From NCBI GenBank assembly GCA_020434085.1, contig JAGRBM010000269.1:1-9574 (forward strand): DNA of 9,574 nt, given 5' to 3'. Position 1 is the first letter of the stretch. Each line of letters begins with the position of its first letter. A model generated the notes under the pieces. The model worked only from the letters and a program-made list of their open reading frames with translations. It searched no databases and had not been told where the DNA came from. Shown one piece after another: positions 1 through 6,533 of this stretch. The translations under genes and the position numbers were made by a program. Source of the DNA: Chrysiogenia bacterium (GTDB lineage: Bacteria; JAGRBM01).

Positions 1-750
1 CTCGAATCCGAGCTGCGCGGCTACATCGACGGCCCGGTGCGGGTGATTCGTCGCTCGCGCAACACCTATCACATCGCCATCATCCCGACGCTGCGAACAG
101 ATCTCGAGGCCGCGTTCTACCGCTCGCACTTCGACTTCGACCTGACCGGCAAGATGCCCATCGATGCCGATACCTTCGTCTCCAGCGCGGAGATGCGCGT
201 GAGCGTGGACTACAACGACAACGTGCGCGGCGCGACCTTCTACACGGGCACTTACCGCAAGGGTTACACCTTCGATGGAAAGCCCGACGGGCTGCCCAAC
301 ATGAAGGAACTCTCGCGCGCGCCCTACCAGTGGGGCGCGATCTACGGGTTCGGCAAGGACAAGAAGGACGGCTGGTTCTCCCGCATGATCCCCGGACCGA
401 CGCTGCCGAGCTGGTTTCAGCCCTTCATCGAAGACGATGCCGAGCGCGATGATCGTCCCGAGCGCGTGCCGGGCGTGAACAATGTCGGTTTCTTCTCGGA
501 CACAATGAAGAAAATGAAGAAGGGGCCGTTCTCTTTGCGCTCGTACCTGTTCCGTCTGCGCGAGTTCAATCCCCAGGACGTGACGCCCTATCTGAACATC
601 ACCGACAACCCGATCGAGGTGAAGGTGCGCACCCTGAAAGTGCCGGCCTCCACGCCGGTCATCGCCGAGGACATGCCCGCGGCGAGAACGCCCGCTGCCG
701 GCGAAGCCGCCGCACCGGTCAAGGCGACTTCGACAGGCACGGTGCAGTAG
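1..750 (+). CDS. Hypothetical protein, 3' part (5' end outside window)
   Basis: The frame is open from the first base of the window and closes with TAG at 748-750, leaving 249 visible residues. The reading frame has no stop upstream of the first internal start (GTG at 37), so the gene very likely begins before the window. The protein looks soluble in the visible part: no transmembrane segment, many aromatic residues (for example the GYTFDGKPDG and PYQWGAIYGFG stretches), then a region rich in Asp/Arg and a last ~35 residues rich in Ala, Pro and Thr that look disordered. I do not recognise the family and see no catalytic signature, so no function is given. It is convergent with the epimerase gene downstream and shares the hairpin terminator between them. 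That it is a real gene rests on its length, GC-rich codon use and the terminator just after its stop. Confidence 0.7.
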   Translation, partial: LESELRGYIDGPVRVIRRSRNTYHIAIIPTLRTDLEAAFYRSHFDFDLTGKMPIDADTFVSSAEMRVSVDYNDNVRGATFYTGTYRKGYTFDGKPDGLPNMKELSRAPYQWGAIYGFGKDKKDGWFSRMIPGPTLPSWFQPFIEDDAERDDRPERVPGVNNVGFFSDTMKKMKKGPFSLRSYLFRLREFNPQDVTPYLNITDNPIEVKVRTLKVPASTPVIAEDMPAARTPAAGEAAAPVKATSTGTVQ

Positions 751-786
751 GGGAACAACGATCTTTTAGACAACAAGCGCTTCATC

Positions 787-816
787 AAAAAAGGGCGGCC
801 CATCGGGCCGCCCTTT
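787..816 (-). terminator. Intrinsic terminator between convergent genes (stronger for minus strand)
   Basis: A perfect 11-bp GC-rich stem pairs 790-800 with 806-816 around a 5-nt loop. The plus-strand A-run at 787-792 becomes a run of six U in the minus-strand transcript, so it fits best as the terminator of the epimerase gene, 20 nt past that gene's stop. On the plus strand only three U follow, so it may also serve the upstream gene, but more weakly. Confidence 0.85.
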
Positions 817-836
817 GTCATCGTGAACTGGAAACC

Positions 837-1856
837 TCAGGAAGCGCGCTTCAAGAACTCGCGGTTGGTGATGTAGCCGTTTTCCTTGAACCATTCGACG
901 GCGCGGCGAATGGATTCCTCGATGGGCGTGAATTCCAGGCCCAGTTCCTCGCGCGCTTTCGTGTTGTCGTAGAACAGGTACTGCTTGGCGTAGCGCAGCG
1001 CCTTGCCCGAGACGACCGGTCGCTGGTGGGTGACCGTATCGGAGCGGTATTCGAGCGCATAACCCATGGCGATGGCGACGTTGATGGGGATCTTGCGCAG
1101 CTTGATGCGCATGCCCGTCACTTCCATCACGAGGTCGAGAAACTCCTTCATTTTTACATTGCGGTTGGTCAGGCAGTAGCTCTCGCCGACCTTGCCCTTT
1201 TCCTCGGCCAGCACGTGGCCGCGGGCGACGTCTTCAACGTCGACGATGTTGAAGCCCGCGTCGAAATAGCCGGGCGTCTTGCCGTTGACGATGTCGAGCA
1301 GAATCTGGCCCGTCGGGGTGGGGGCGATGTCACGGGCGCCGAAGGGAAAGCCGGGGTTCACGATGGTGAGCGGCAGCCCCTCGCGCGCGAAGACCTTCGC
1401 ATCCTGGTCCGAGAGGTACTTCGAGAAGACGTAGTCGTTGGCCTTGTCGATCTGGTTGAAGTCCGTCTTCTCGTTGGAGGGGGATTCGCCGTCTTCGACT
1501 CCGAGCGCCGCGATGGAACTGGTGTAGACGACCTTCTCCACGTCGGCCTTGTAGGCGGCCCAGAGCACGTTCTGCGAACCGGTGATGTTCACATCGTACA
1601 TCTTGCGGCGGTTGGGAAGCCACAGAGCGTAGATCGCCGCCAGGTGGAACACGCGGTCGCAGCCCTTCATGGCCGCCTTGACCTGGTCGGAATCGGTGAC
1701 GTCGGCCTCGACCTTTTCCACGTCCAGGCCGTCGATGTTCTTCGTATTCTCGCCGTGCATGATCATGCAGCGCACGTCGCGGTTTTGTTCGAGCAGCAGC
1801 CGCACCACGTGCGAGCCGATGAATCCGGCGCCGCCGGTTACCAGTGTTTTGCCCAT
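837..1856 (-). CDS. NAD-dependent epimerase/dehydratase, HpnA-like (extended SDR)
   Basis: A 339-residue extended short-chain dehydrogenase/reductase, acting on a nucleotide sugar or related carbonyl/hydroxyl substrate with NAD(P). The N-terminal Rossmann motif TGGAGFIG lies at residues 7-14, an acidic residue at 52 (ADVTD) sits near the cofactor, HLAA at 71-74, TSS at 112-114, and the catalytic Y142-xxx-K146 (YVFSK). The C-terminal half carries PTPTG near 180 and a DVEDVARGH-type segment, both typical of the hopanoid-associated sugar epimerase HpnA and dihydroflavonol-reductase-like proteins. The ATG start at 1856 is chosen because AGGAG (1870-1866) lies 9 nt upstream and the Rossmann motif begins at once; a longer open frame reaching 2519 is low-quality sequence. 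No other hopanoid gene is visible, so HpnA function is a family-level inference. It is transcribed alone, divergent from the ferredoxin gene. Confidence 0.88.
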   Translation of the reverse strand: MGKTLVTGGAGFIGSHVVRLLLEQNRDVRCMIMHGENTKNIDGLDVEKVEADVTDSDQVKAAMKGCDRVFHLAAIYALWLPNRRKMYDVNITGSQNVLWAAYKADVEKVVYTSSIAALGVEDGESPSNEKTDFNQIDKANDYVFSKYLSDQDAKVFAREGLPLTIVNPGFPFGARDIAPTPTGQILLDIVNGKTPGYFDAGFNIVDVEDVARGHVLAEEKGKVGESYCLTNRNVKMKEFLDLVMEVTGMRIKLRKIPINVAIAMGYALEYRSDTVTHQRPVVSGKALRYAKQYLFYDNTKAREELGLEFTPIEESIRRAVEWFKENGYITNREFLKRAS

Positions 1857-2158
1857 TCGATCACTCTCCTGAATTTCGTTTTGCTTGTCGCAGGGAATTG
1901 CAGATGACCGGAGCGTTGCGCGCGCTCGGCAGAGTTCCCCATGGCCTTGTTGCGGGCGCACGTGTCGCATGCGCCGCGCCCGCCGGGGGCGATACTTACC
2001 CGATTGCAGCGCTCCCGACCAGTCGGTCGGGCAAATCGCAGCGGCAGGGACGCCTTTTCGCCGGCGGAAAAATCGGCCATTGTCCCTGTGATGTCGGCAC
2101 CTTGGCCGCCGCGCGCGTGCGGGCCGGGGCCGGACTTTCCCTTTTTCGGAGCGAGAGC
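1857..2158. other. Divergent intergenic region between epimerase and ferredoxin genes
   Basis: About 300 bp with no convincing gene; the frames open across it give Arg/Ala-rich translations without family features. It must hold the start signals of both divergent genes. The epimerase SD is at 1866-1870 and the ferredoxin SD at 2148-2151. I found no clear -35/-10 pair for either gene. It contains the palindrome at 2014-2031 and a GC-rich 8-bp inverted repeat, 1952-1959 with 1976-1983. Confidence 0.6.
2014..2031. promoter_or_regulatory. Perfect 7-bp inverted repeat, possible operator
   Basis: CCCGACC (2014-2020) and GGTCGGG (2025-2031) form a perfect inverted repeat around AGTC, in the middle of the divergent intergenic region. 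The compact 18-bp symmetry is in the size range of operators of TetR-type and similar dimeric repressors. It could equally be a small RNA hairpin or a chance GC-rich palindrome. No regulator gene lies in the window. Confidence 0.3.
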
Positions 2159-2440
2159 GTGGCAAAGATTCGATTTCTGACCGACGGCATCGAGGCCGAG
2201 GTTTCCGATGGCACTCTGGTAATGGACGCTTGCGAGGACAACGGTGCTTCCCTCCCATTTGGCTGTGCCGAGGGATTTTGCGGCACCTGCACGATGGTGG
2301 TGAAGGAAGGCCTGGAGAACCTGGCCGCCCCGACCGAGAAAGAGCGCGAGCGGCTGGCCGACACGGGCCTTGGCGAGGGCCTGCGCCTTGGTTGTCAGGC
2401 GGTTCTGGAGCGGGGCGAGCTGGCCTTCGAGAACGGGTAA
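2159..2440 (+). CDS. [2Fe-2S] ferredoxin, plant/adrenodoxin-fold type
   Basis: A 93-residue electron carrier. The cluster ligands are visible: C36-x4-C41-x2-C44 (GCAEGFCGTC) and a fourth cysteine, C79, in the RLGCQ segment, the standard spacing of fer2-fold [2Fe-2S] ferredoxins. The protein starts directly with the first beta strand (AKIRFL), and its length matches a stand-alone single-domain ferredoxin. The start is GTG at 2159, supported by GGAG at 2148-2151 with a 7-nt spacer. The frame is open further upstream to 1844, but that stretch has no ferredoxin homology features and would add ~105 odd residues. C25 is an extra cysteine outside the ligand set. The gene lies 29 nt before the CxxC hypothetical gene, so the two are probably co-transcribed. 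Redox partner unknown; the divergent SDR is not an obvious one. Confidence 0.9.
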   Translation: MAKIRFLTDGIEAEVSDGTLVMDACEDNGASLPFGCAEGFCGTCTMVVKEGLENLAAPTEKERERLADTGLGEGLRLGCQAVLERGELAFENG

Positions 2441-2469
2441 GGTCTTCGCGGCAAAGAGAGCAGGCGAGC

Positions 2470-2949
2470 ATGGACCCGGTACACAACAGAGAGCTCCATC
2501 TTCTGGTCAGACAGCACAAGGTTGTCTACGAGGTGCGCCCGAATCTCAACTACACTCAGGGCAATGCCAGGGAGATCGGCTTCGACGTGACCCTCTATGG
2601 AACGCACGTGCAGCCCGCCCATCCGCCCGATCCCGGCTGCCATGAGTGCGCGCAGGTCTGGCGGGACCTCAGCAAGATCGCCCGCGCGGCAATCCCCCCC
2701 GACGATCACGAGAGCCGCTCCGCCATCGCCCCCTTCGACCAGCTTCTCCACGAATCGGCGGCGCGGAATTTTCGCTACGACGTCGAGCTGACCATCGAGG
2801 TCCGCCACCGCAAGCATTTTCTCGATCCCGCCGATGCGTCCGAATCGCACACGGTCAAGGCGATCGTGAACGCGCTCAAGGAACTCGGCGCGCAGGAGCA
2901 CACCTGGAGCGAGATCCGGGCAAAGCAGCACATGATTCCAAAAGCGTGA
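2470..2949 (+). CDS. Conserved-looking hypothetical protein with a CxxC motif
   Basis: A 159-residue soluble protein with no signal peptide or membrane segment. I cannot assign a function. Notable features are the segment around HPPDPGCHEC, which gives a C57-x2-C60 pair preceded by His and followed by a Trp (CAQVW), and a later VELTIEVRHRK strand (about 105-114). C57 and C60 are the only cysteines; with nearby H51 and H58 they could bind a metal or form a redox pair, but this is inference. The C-terminus is a predicted helix rich in Lys/Glu. The start is ATG at 2470, with a weak purine-rich SD (AAGAGAG, 2454-2460, or AGG, 2462-2464). It follows the ferredoxin gene by 29 nt and probably shares its transcript. 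The gene ends 34 nt before the convergent kinase gene, with no clear terminator in the gap. Confidence 0.75.
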   Translation: MDPVHNRELHLLVRQHKVVYEVRPNLNYTQGNAREIGFDVTLYGTHVQPAHPPDPGCHECAQVWRDLSKIARAAIPPDDHESRSAIAPFDQLLHESAARNFRYDVELTIEVRHRKHFLDPADASESHTVKAIVNALKELGAQEHTWSEIRAKQHMIPKA

Positions 2950-2983
2950 GTCCTGAATCGTCGCGGAAAACTCGAAACCGCAA

Positions 2984-4327
2984 TCAGTTCTGCGCCGCAT
3001 CGCGGTCGGCGTCCTGGGGGGCTCTTCCGAAGTGGCGGGCGAAGACGTCCTTCCATTCGGGCTTGGTGAGCACGCGCATGATCTCGGCGGCGTAGATGCT
3101 CATCACGTCCATTTTCGGGTCGAACATCCGGCTCATGCCCTCGAAGGTCAGATACGCCACGTTGAGCAGCGTGACGTTGGGGTCCAGGTGCAGGTGGTGG
3201 CGCCGGATCATCTTGAACATGTCGAGCACATACTTGGCGAACTCGATTTCCGAGGCGTTCTTGCCCTCGAGCTCGTCGAGAATGGAGACGCAGTCGGCCT
3301 CGAAGGCTTCGTAGTCTTTTGGCTGGATTCCGTATTCCTCGACGTAGGCGCGGGCCACGCCTTTGCCATCGCGCTGGGAGATCGCCAGGTTGAAGCGCAG
3401 GAAGGTGGGCAGGTAATCCTCGCGCACGTTGTTCACCAGGCCCAGGTCCAGGATGTAGCAGTTGCCCGCATCGTCGAAGAGGATGTTGCCCGGGTGCAGG
3501 TCGGCGTGGATGAAAAAGTCGTCGAAGACCATCTTCGTGTAGATCTTGAACAGCCGGATGGCCATGTCCTTGCGGGGAACCTTGATGATGTCGACAATGT
3601 CGTCGATCTTCAGCGCGTCGATGAACTCCATGGTGATGACCTGTTTGGAGCAAAGCTCCTCGTGCAGTTTGGGGATGTGCACATAGGGCAGGTCCTTGAA
3701 GTTCTCGTGGAAGCGCCGGTTGTTGTCGGCCTCTACCGTGAAATCGAGCTGGGCGTAGATGGCATCGCCGAATTCCTTTGTCTGCGCGACAAAGTTCATG
3801 CGCCGGGCGATGGGAATGAGCGTCTCTACCAGACCGGCCATGAAGCGCATGATCGAGAGATCGCGCTCAACGGTCTTCTCGATGTCGGGGCGGCGGACTT
3901 TGACGGCCACGCGTTCGCCGGACTTGAGATTGGCTTCGTGGACCTGCGCCACGCTGGCGGCGGCGATGGGCTCGCGGGTGAAGTTGTCGAAGATTTCATC
4001 GACGCCCTTGCCGAAATCGTCCTGGAAAATTTTTGCGACCCCCTCGAACGGAAATGGCGGCACGCGGTCCTGCAGGATGGCCAGCTCCTCGGTGATGTAG
4101 GGCGGCAGCAGATCGGGCCGTGACGAGAGGATCTGTCCGAGCTTGATGTAGGTCGCTCCCAGGCCCTGGAGCAGCGCGCGGATGGTCGAGCCCAGGAGGG
4201 CTTCGTTCTTGAGCTGGCGGGCCTGTTTGTCGAAAGTGAATAGGTGCGCGGCGCGCAGCAGAAAATACCGGCCGATGTGCCAGGTCATGTGGAAGGCGAC
4301 ATTGAGGAAACGCAGGGCAAGACGCAT
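2984..4327 (-). CDS. ABC1/AarF/UbiB-family atypical kinase
   Basis: A 447-residue member of the ABC1 (ADCK/UbiB) atypical kinase family, whose members support ubiquinone or other isoprenoid-lipid metabolism. Diagnostic motifs are in order: the KxGQ motif K62-L-G-Q65 (YIKLGQILSSRPDLLP), the Ala-rich nucleotide loop IAAASVAQVH (121-130), the VAVKVRRP lysine K143, ExxN at E199-N202, the catalytic HADLHPGN (274-281) and the metal-binding DLG at 294-296. All key residues are present, so it is probably active. UbiB proteins often carry C-terminal membrane helices; here the C-terminus is hydrophilic, closer to the stand-alone AarF type, so I do not call it ubiB. The start ATG (4327) has no good SD, but an in-frame TGA lies upstream (4397-4399) with no other start after it. 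A sigma70-like promoter lies at 4415-4443. Transcribed alone. Confidence 0.9.
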   Translation of the reverse strand: MRLALRFLNVAFHMTWHIGRYFLLRAAHLFTFDKQARQLKNEALLGSTIRALLQGLGATYIKLGQILSSRPDLLPPYITEELAILQDRVPPFPFEGVAKIFQDDFGKGVDEIFDNFTREPIAAASVAQVHEANLKSGERVAVKVRRPDIEKTVERDLSIMRFMAGLVETLIPIARRMNFVAQTKEFGDAIYAQLDFTVEADNNRRFHENFKDLPYVHIPKLHEELCSKQVITMEFIDALKIDDIVDIIKVPRKDMAIRLFKIYTKMVFDDFFIHADLHPGNILFDDAGNCYILDLGLVNNVREDYLPTFLRFNLAISQRDGKGVARAYVEEYGIQPKDYEAFEADCVSILDELEGKNASEIEFAKYVLDMFKMIRRHHLHLDPNVTLLNVAYLTFEGMSRMFDPKMDVMSIYAAEIMRVLTKPEWKDVFARHFGRAPQDADRDAAQN

Positions 4328-4414
4328 GATGACTGATGGGGCAGGGCCGCATTTCGCGCGCGCGGCCTGCCTTCGGCTCCTTGAAAATTTACGTGTTCAA
4401 AGTGACAAGGCGGC

Positions 4415-4443
4415 AGTATAGGGCGCCGGCCCCAAAGCGCCAA
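4415..4443 (-). promoter_or_regulatory. Sigma70-type promoter of the ABC1 kinase gene
   Basis: On the minus strand, TTGGCG (4443-4438) and TATACT (4420-4415) are separated by exactly 17 nt. The -10 matches the consensus at 5 of 6 positions and the -35 at 4 of 6. Transcription would start near 4408, giving a leader of about 80 nt before the ATG at 4327. It is the best promoter-like pair on this strand in an otherwise GC-rich gap. Confidence 0.55.
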
Positions 4444-4532
4444 AACATTGAACATCGGCCCGCCCTGTTTCATTCGCGGGTCTTCCCGCGGGGCAGATTG
4501 GGGAAAAGCCTCAAAATCCGGTCATTTGGGGC

Positions 4533-4562
4533 TTGACCCGACGTGAATAGTTGGCCAATTAT
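4533..4562 (+). promoter_or_regulatory. Sigma70-type promoter of tRNA-Val
   Basis: TTGACC (4533-4538, 5 of 6) and AATTAT (4557-4562, 4 of 6) are separated by 18 nt. The predicted start near 4569 lies about 30 nt before the mature tRNA 5' end. The C-rich stretch right after the -10 (GCCCCC) resembles the GC-rich discriminator of stable-RNA promoters under stringent control; that comparison is inference. If the downstream terminator is leaky, this promoter could also feed thrS. Confidence 0.5.
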
Positions 4563-4577
4563 TGCCCCCTTCGTTGG

Positions 4578-4591
4578 AGCGCTTCGGCGCT
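4578..4591 (+). other. cUUCGg tetraloop hairpin in the tRNA-Val precursor leader
   Basis: AGCGC (4578-4582) pairs with GCGCT (4587-4591) around TTCG, giving a C(UUCG)G tetraloop, an exceptionally stable RNA loop. It ends 6 nt before the mature tRNA 5' end, so it would lie in the leader removed by RNase P. It may help keep the leader from misfolding with the tRNA. Confidence 0.5.
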
Positions 4592-4597
4592 TTCAAC

Positions 4598-4672
4598 AGG
4601 CGCGTAGCTCAGGGGTAGAGCACCACCTTGACATGGTGGGGGTCGGCGGTTCGAAACCGCCCGCGCCTACCA
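4598..4672 (+). tRNA. tRNA-Val (anticodon GAC), CCA encoded
   Basis: All cloverleaf parts pair perfectly. The acceptor stem is 4598-4604 with 4662-4668 (AGGCGCG/CGCGCCT). The D arm is GCTC/GAGC (4607-4610, 4618-4621). The anticodon stem is CCACC/GGTGG (4623-4627, 4635-4639) around a loop with T33 and anticodon GAC at 4630-4632. The T arm is GGCGG/CCGCC (4645-4649, 4657-4661) around TTCGAAA. The discriminator is A4669 and CCA is encoded at 4670-4672. GAC reads the valine codons GUC and GUU. It lies directly upstream of thrS, with a terminator between them. Confidence 0.97.
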
Positions 4673-4682
4673 GAGAACGAGC

Positions 4683-4735
4683 AAACGAGGGCTCCGCGCG
4701 CTTTCAGTTTCGAAAGCAGCAGGGCCCTCGTTTTT
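4683..4735 (+). terminator. Intrinsic terminator after tRNA-Val, immediately before the thrS RBS
   Basis: AAACGAGGGC (4683-4692) pairs with GCCCTCGTTT (4724-4733), 10 bp, followed by a T-run (4731-4735). The interior holds a second hairpin, GCTTTC (4700-4705) with GAAAGC (4712-4717). It starts 10 nt past the tRNA 3' end, so it can define that transcript. The T-run ends only 16 nt before the thrS start codon, so it may also act as a leader attenuator for the operon. Confidence 0.8.
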
Positions 4736-4751
4736 ATTCAGGCGGTACGTA

Positions 4752-6530
4752 GTGGCAAAGCAGATCAAACTGGCAGAAGGCGGCACCCTCGACGCAGGCA
4801 GCCCCGAGGGGCTCGAACTCCTGCGCCATAGCACCTCGCACCTGATGGCCCAGGCGCTCACCGAGATGTTCCCGGGCATCGAGATCACCATCGGGCCGGC
4901 CACTGCCGACGGCTTCTACTACGACGTCGACTACGAGCGTTCTCTGAGCCCCGAAGATCTCGAGGCCGTCGAGGCGCGCATGCAGGAAATTGTGAAGCGC
5001 AACGACCCGGTTGCCCGCAAGGAAATGCCGCGCTCCGAGGCGATCGAACTCTTCAAGGGCCTCGGCCAGAAATACAAAGTCGAGATCATCGAAGGAATCC
5101 CTGAAGGGGAGACCATCAGCGCCTACAGCCAGGGCGACTTCATCGACCTGTGCACGGGCCCCCACGTGGCCAGCACCGGCGAGCTGGGCAGCTTCAAGCT
5201 CCTGCGGCTGGCCGGCGCCTACTGGCGCGGCGATGAGAAGAACAAGATGCTCCAGCGCATCTACGGCACCGCGTTCCCCTCCGACAAGGAGCTGCGCGTC
5301 TATCTCAAGCAGATGGAAGAGGCCAAGAAGCGCGACCACCGCAAGCTGGGCAAGGAACTCGACCTGTTCAGCATCCAGGACCTGGGCGGCGGCGGCCTGG
5401 TGTTCTGGCACCCCAAGGGCGGGCGCATTCGCGAGGCCATCGAGAACTATCTCAAGGAAATTCACCGCAAGCGCGGCTACGAGTTCCTGAACACGCCCCA
5501 CGTGGCGGACCTGGAGCTGTGGAAGACGTCCGGCCACTGCGATTTCTACGCCGACCGCATGTATCCGCCCATGGAAATCGAGAACCGGCTGTTCCAGCTC
5601 AAGCCCATGAACTGCCCGTTCCACATCCTGATCTACCAGAACGGGCTGCGCAGCTACCGCGACCTGCCGCTTCGCTGGGCCGAGTTCGGCACCGTCTACC
5701 GCCACGAGCAGTCGGGCGAGCTCCACGGGCTGATGCGCGTGCGCGGCTTCACCCAGGACGACGCCCACATCTTCTGCCGCCCCGACCAGCTCGAATCCGA
5801 GATCGCCGGGGTGCTGGATCTGATGATGGAGGTCCTCCAGACCTTCGGATTCAACGATTTCGACATCGCGCTCTCCACCCGGCCCGACGACGCCATCGGC
5901 GATCCGGAGATCTGGGAGAAGGCCACGGCCGCCCTCAAGGCCGCCATTGAGAGCCGGGGCCTCAAATACACCGTCAAAGAGGGCGACGGGGCCTTCTACG
6001 GCCCGAAAATCGACATCGACATCCGCGACGCCATCGGCCGGACCTGGCAGTGCTCGACGACCCAGCTCGATTTCAACCTCCCTGAGCGCTTTGCCATGGA
6101 GTTTGTGGGCGACGACAATGCCAAGCACCGTCCGATTATGATCCACAGGGCCCTCATGGGCTCTATGGAGCGGTTTTTCGGAATTCTGATCGAGCACTAC
6201 GCCGGGGCCTTCCCGACCTGGCTGGCCCCTGAGCAGGTGCGGGTCATCTCCATCACCGACGAGCAGGCCGACTACGCCCGTAAGGTATTGCAGACCCTAA
6301 ATGATTCGGGTATAAGGGCGACCGCCGATTTGCGCAACGAGAAGCTGGGTCTGAAGATCCGCGAGGCGCAGACGCAGAAAATCCCTTACGCATTGGTGAT
6401 CGGCGACCGGGAAATGGAAGAGGGCAAGGTCGCTCCCCGCAAATACGGGGAGAAACAGGGCCTGCCGGCTCTTCCAGTATCGGAATTTGTGTCGCAGATT
6501 TGCGAAGAGATCGAAAGCCGGAGGGCCTAG
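4752..6530 (+). CDS. thrS: Threonyl-tRNA synthetase lacking the N-terminal TGS domain
   Basis: A class II cytoplasmic synthetase that charges tRNA-Thr, 592 residues against about 640 in E. coli. The editing domain, which clears Ser-tRNA-Thr, is intact: H26-xxx-H30 and C134...H138 (DLCTGPH). The catalytic core has the zinc ligands C288 (MNCPFH), H339 (QDDAH) and H465 (MIHRA), each offset by 46 from E. coli C334, H385 and H511. Motif 2 is YRHEQSG (316-322), motif 3 [13 protein letters not shown] (470-482). The anticodon-binding domain fills roughly 490-592. The offset means the ~47 missing residues are all N-terminal, where TGS lies; the upstream DNA is tRNA and terminator, so the domain is not hidden in another frame. 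The start is GTG at 4752 with an AGGCGG-type SD (4740-4745). infC follows after 3 nt. Confidence 0.97.
   Translation: MAKQIKLAEGGTLDAGSPEGLELLRHSTSHLMAQALTEMFPGIEITIGPATADGFYYDVDYERSLSPEDLEAVEARMQEIVKRNDPVARKEMPRSEAIELFKGLGQKYKVEIIEGIPEGETISAYSQGDFIDLCTGPHVASTGELGSFKLLRLAGAYWRGDEKNKMLQRIYGTAFPSDKELRVYLKQMEEAKKRDHRKLGKELDLFSIQDLGGGGLVFWHPKGGRIREAIENYLKEIHRKRGYEFLNTPHVADLELWKTSGHCDFYADRMYPPMEIENRLFQLKPMNCPFHILIYQNGLRSYRDLPLRWAEFGTVYRHEQSGELHGLMRVRGFTQDDAHIFCRPDQLESEIAGVLDLMMEVLQTFGFNDFDIALSTRPDDAIGDPEIWEKATAALKAAIESRGLKYTVKEGDGAFYGPKIDIDIRDAIGRTWQCSTTQLDFNLPERFAMEFVGDDNAKHRPIMIHRALMGSMERFFGILIEHYAGAFPTWLAPEQVRVISITDEQADYARKVLQTLNDSGIRATADLRNEKLGLKIREAQTQKIPYALVIGDREMEEGKVAPRKYGEKQGLPALPVSEFVSQICEEIESRRA
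6288..6316 (+). promoter_or_regulatory. Candidate internal promoter inside thrS driving infC and downstream genes
   Basis: TTGCAG (6288-6293) and TATAAG (6311-6316, 5 of 6 to the -10 consensus) are spaced by exactly 17 nt within the thrS 3' region, about 220 nt before the infC start. The thrS codons over this site are unusually AT-rich for the gene (GTA, TTG, CTA, AAT, ATA, AGG close together), as expected if the DNA is constrained by a non-coding signal. E. coli also has infC promoters inside thrS. The -35 match is weak (3 of 6). Confidence 0.4.
6520..6525 (+). promoter_or_regulatory. Ribosome binding site that fixes the infC AUU start
   Basis: GGAGGG lies inside the last thrS codons, 8 nt before ATT at 6534. 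It is the best SD near the infC 5' end, and no ATG, GTG or TTG follows at usable distance in the infC frame. This decides the AUU start. Confidence 0.75.
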
Positions 6531-6533
6531 TTT

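Noticed and set aside
1026-1907. 293-residue open frame antisense to the epimerase gene
   Set aside because: Same type of GC-driven shadow; no start signal or recognisable domain.
1952-1983. 8-bp GC-rich inverted repeat with 16-nt loop before the epimerase gene
   Set aside because: Composition makes such pairings common, and no U-run or competing structure supports an attenuator.
1844-2158. Upstream extension of the ferredoxin frame to 198 residues
   Set aside because: The added residues are unlike any ferredoxin, overlap the epimerase start region, and the GTG at 2159 has a well-placed GGAG.
1857-2519. N-terminal extension of the epimerase reading frame (minus strand) to 560 residues
   Set aside because: It covers the ferredoxin gene antisense and reads Arg/Pro-rich; the Rossmann motif begins right after the ATG at 1856, which has its own SD.
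3032-4123. 363-residue open frame antisense to the ABC1 kinase gene
   Set aside because: Val/Asp/Leu-rich shadow translation opposite a gene with all its motifs intact.
4475-4490. CGCGGG-TCTT-CCCGCG hairpin between the kinase gene and tRNA-Val
   Set aside because: Perfect 6-bp stem, but no U-run on either strand and no link to a gene end; likely chance in GC-rich DNA.
4673-4751. T-box riboswitch upstream of thrS
   Set aside because: No T-box consensus and no room for specifier stems; the structure is a simple nested terminator after a tRNA.
4734-6197. 487-residue open frame antisense to thrS
   Set aside because: A shadow of GC-rich codon use; the sense strand is an unmistakable ThrRS and the antisense product has no family features.
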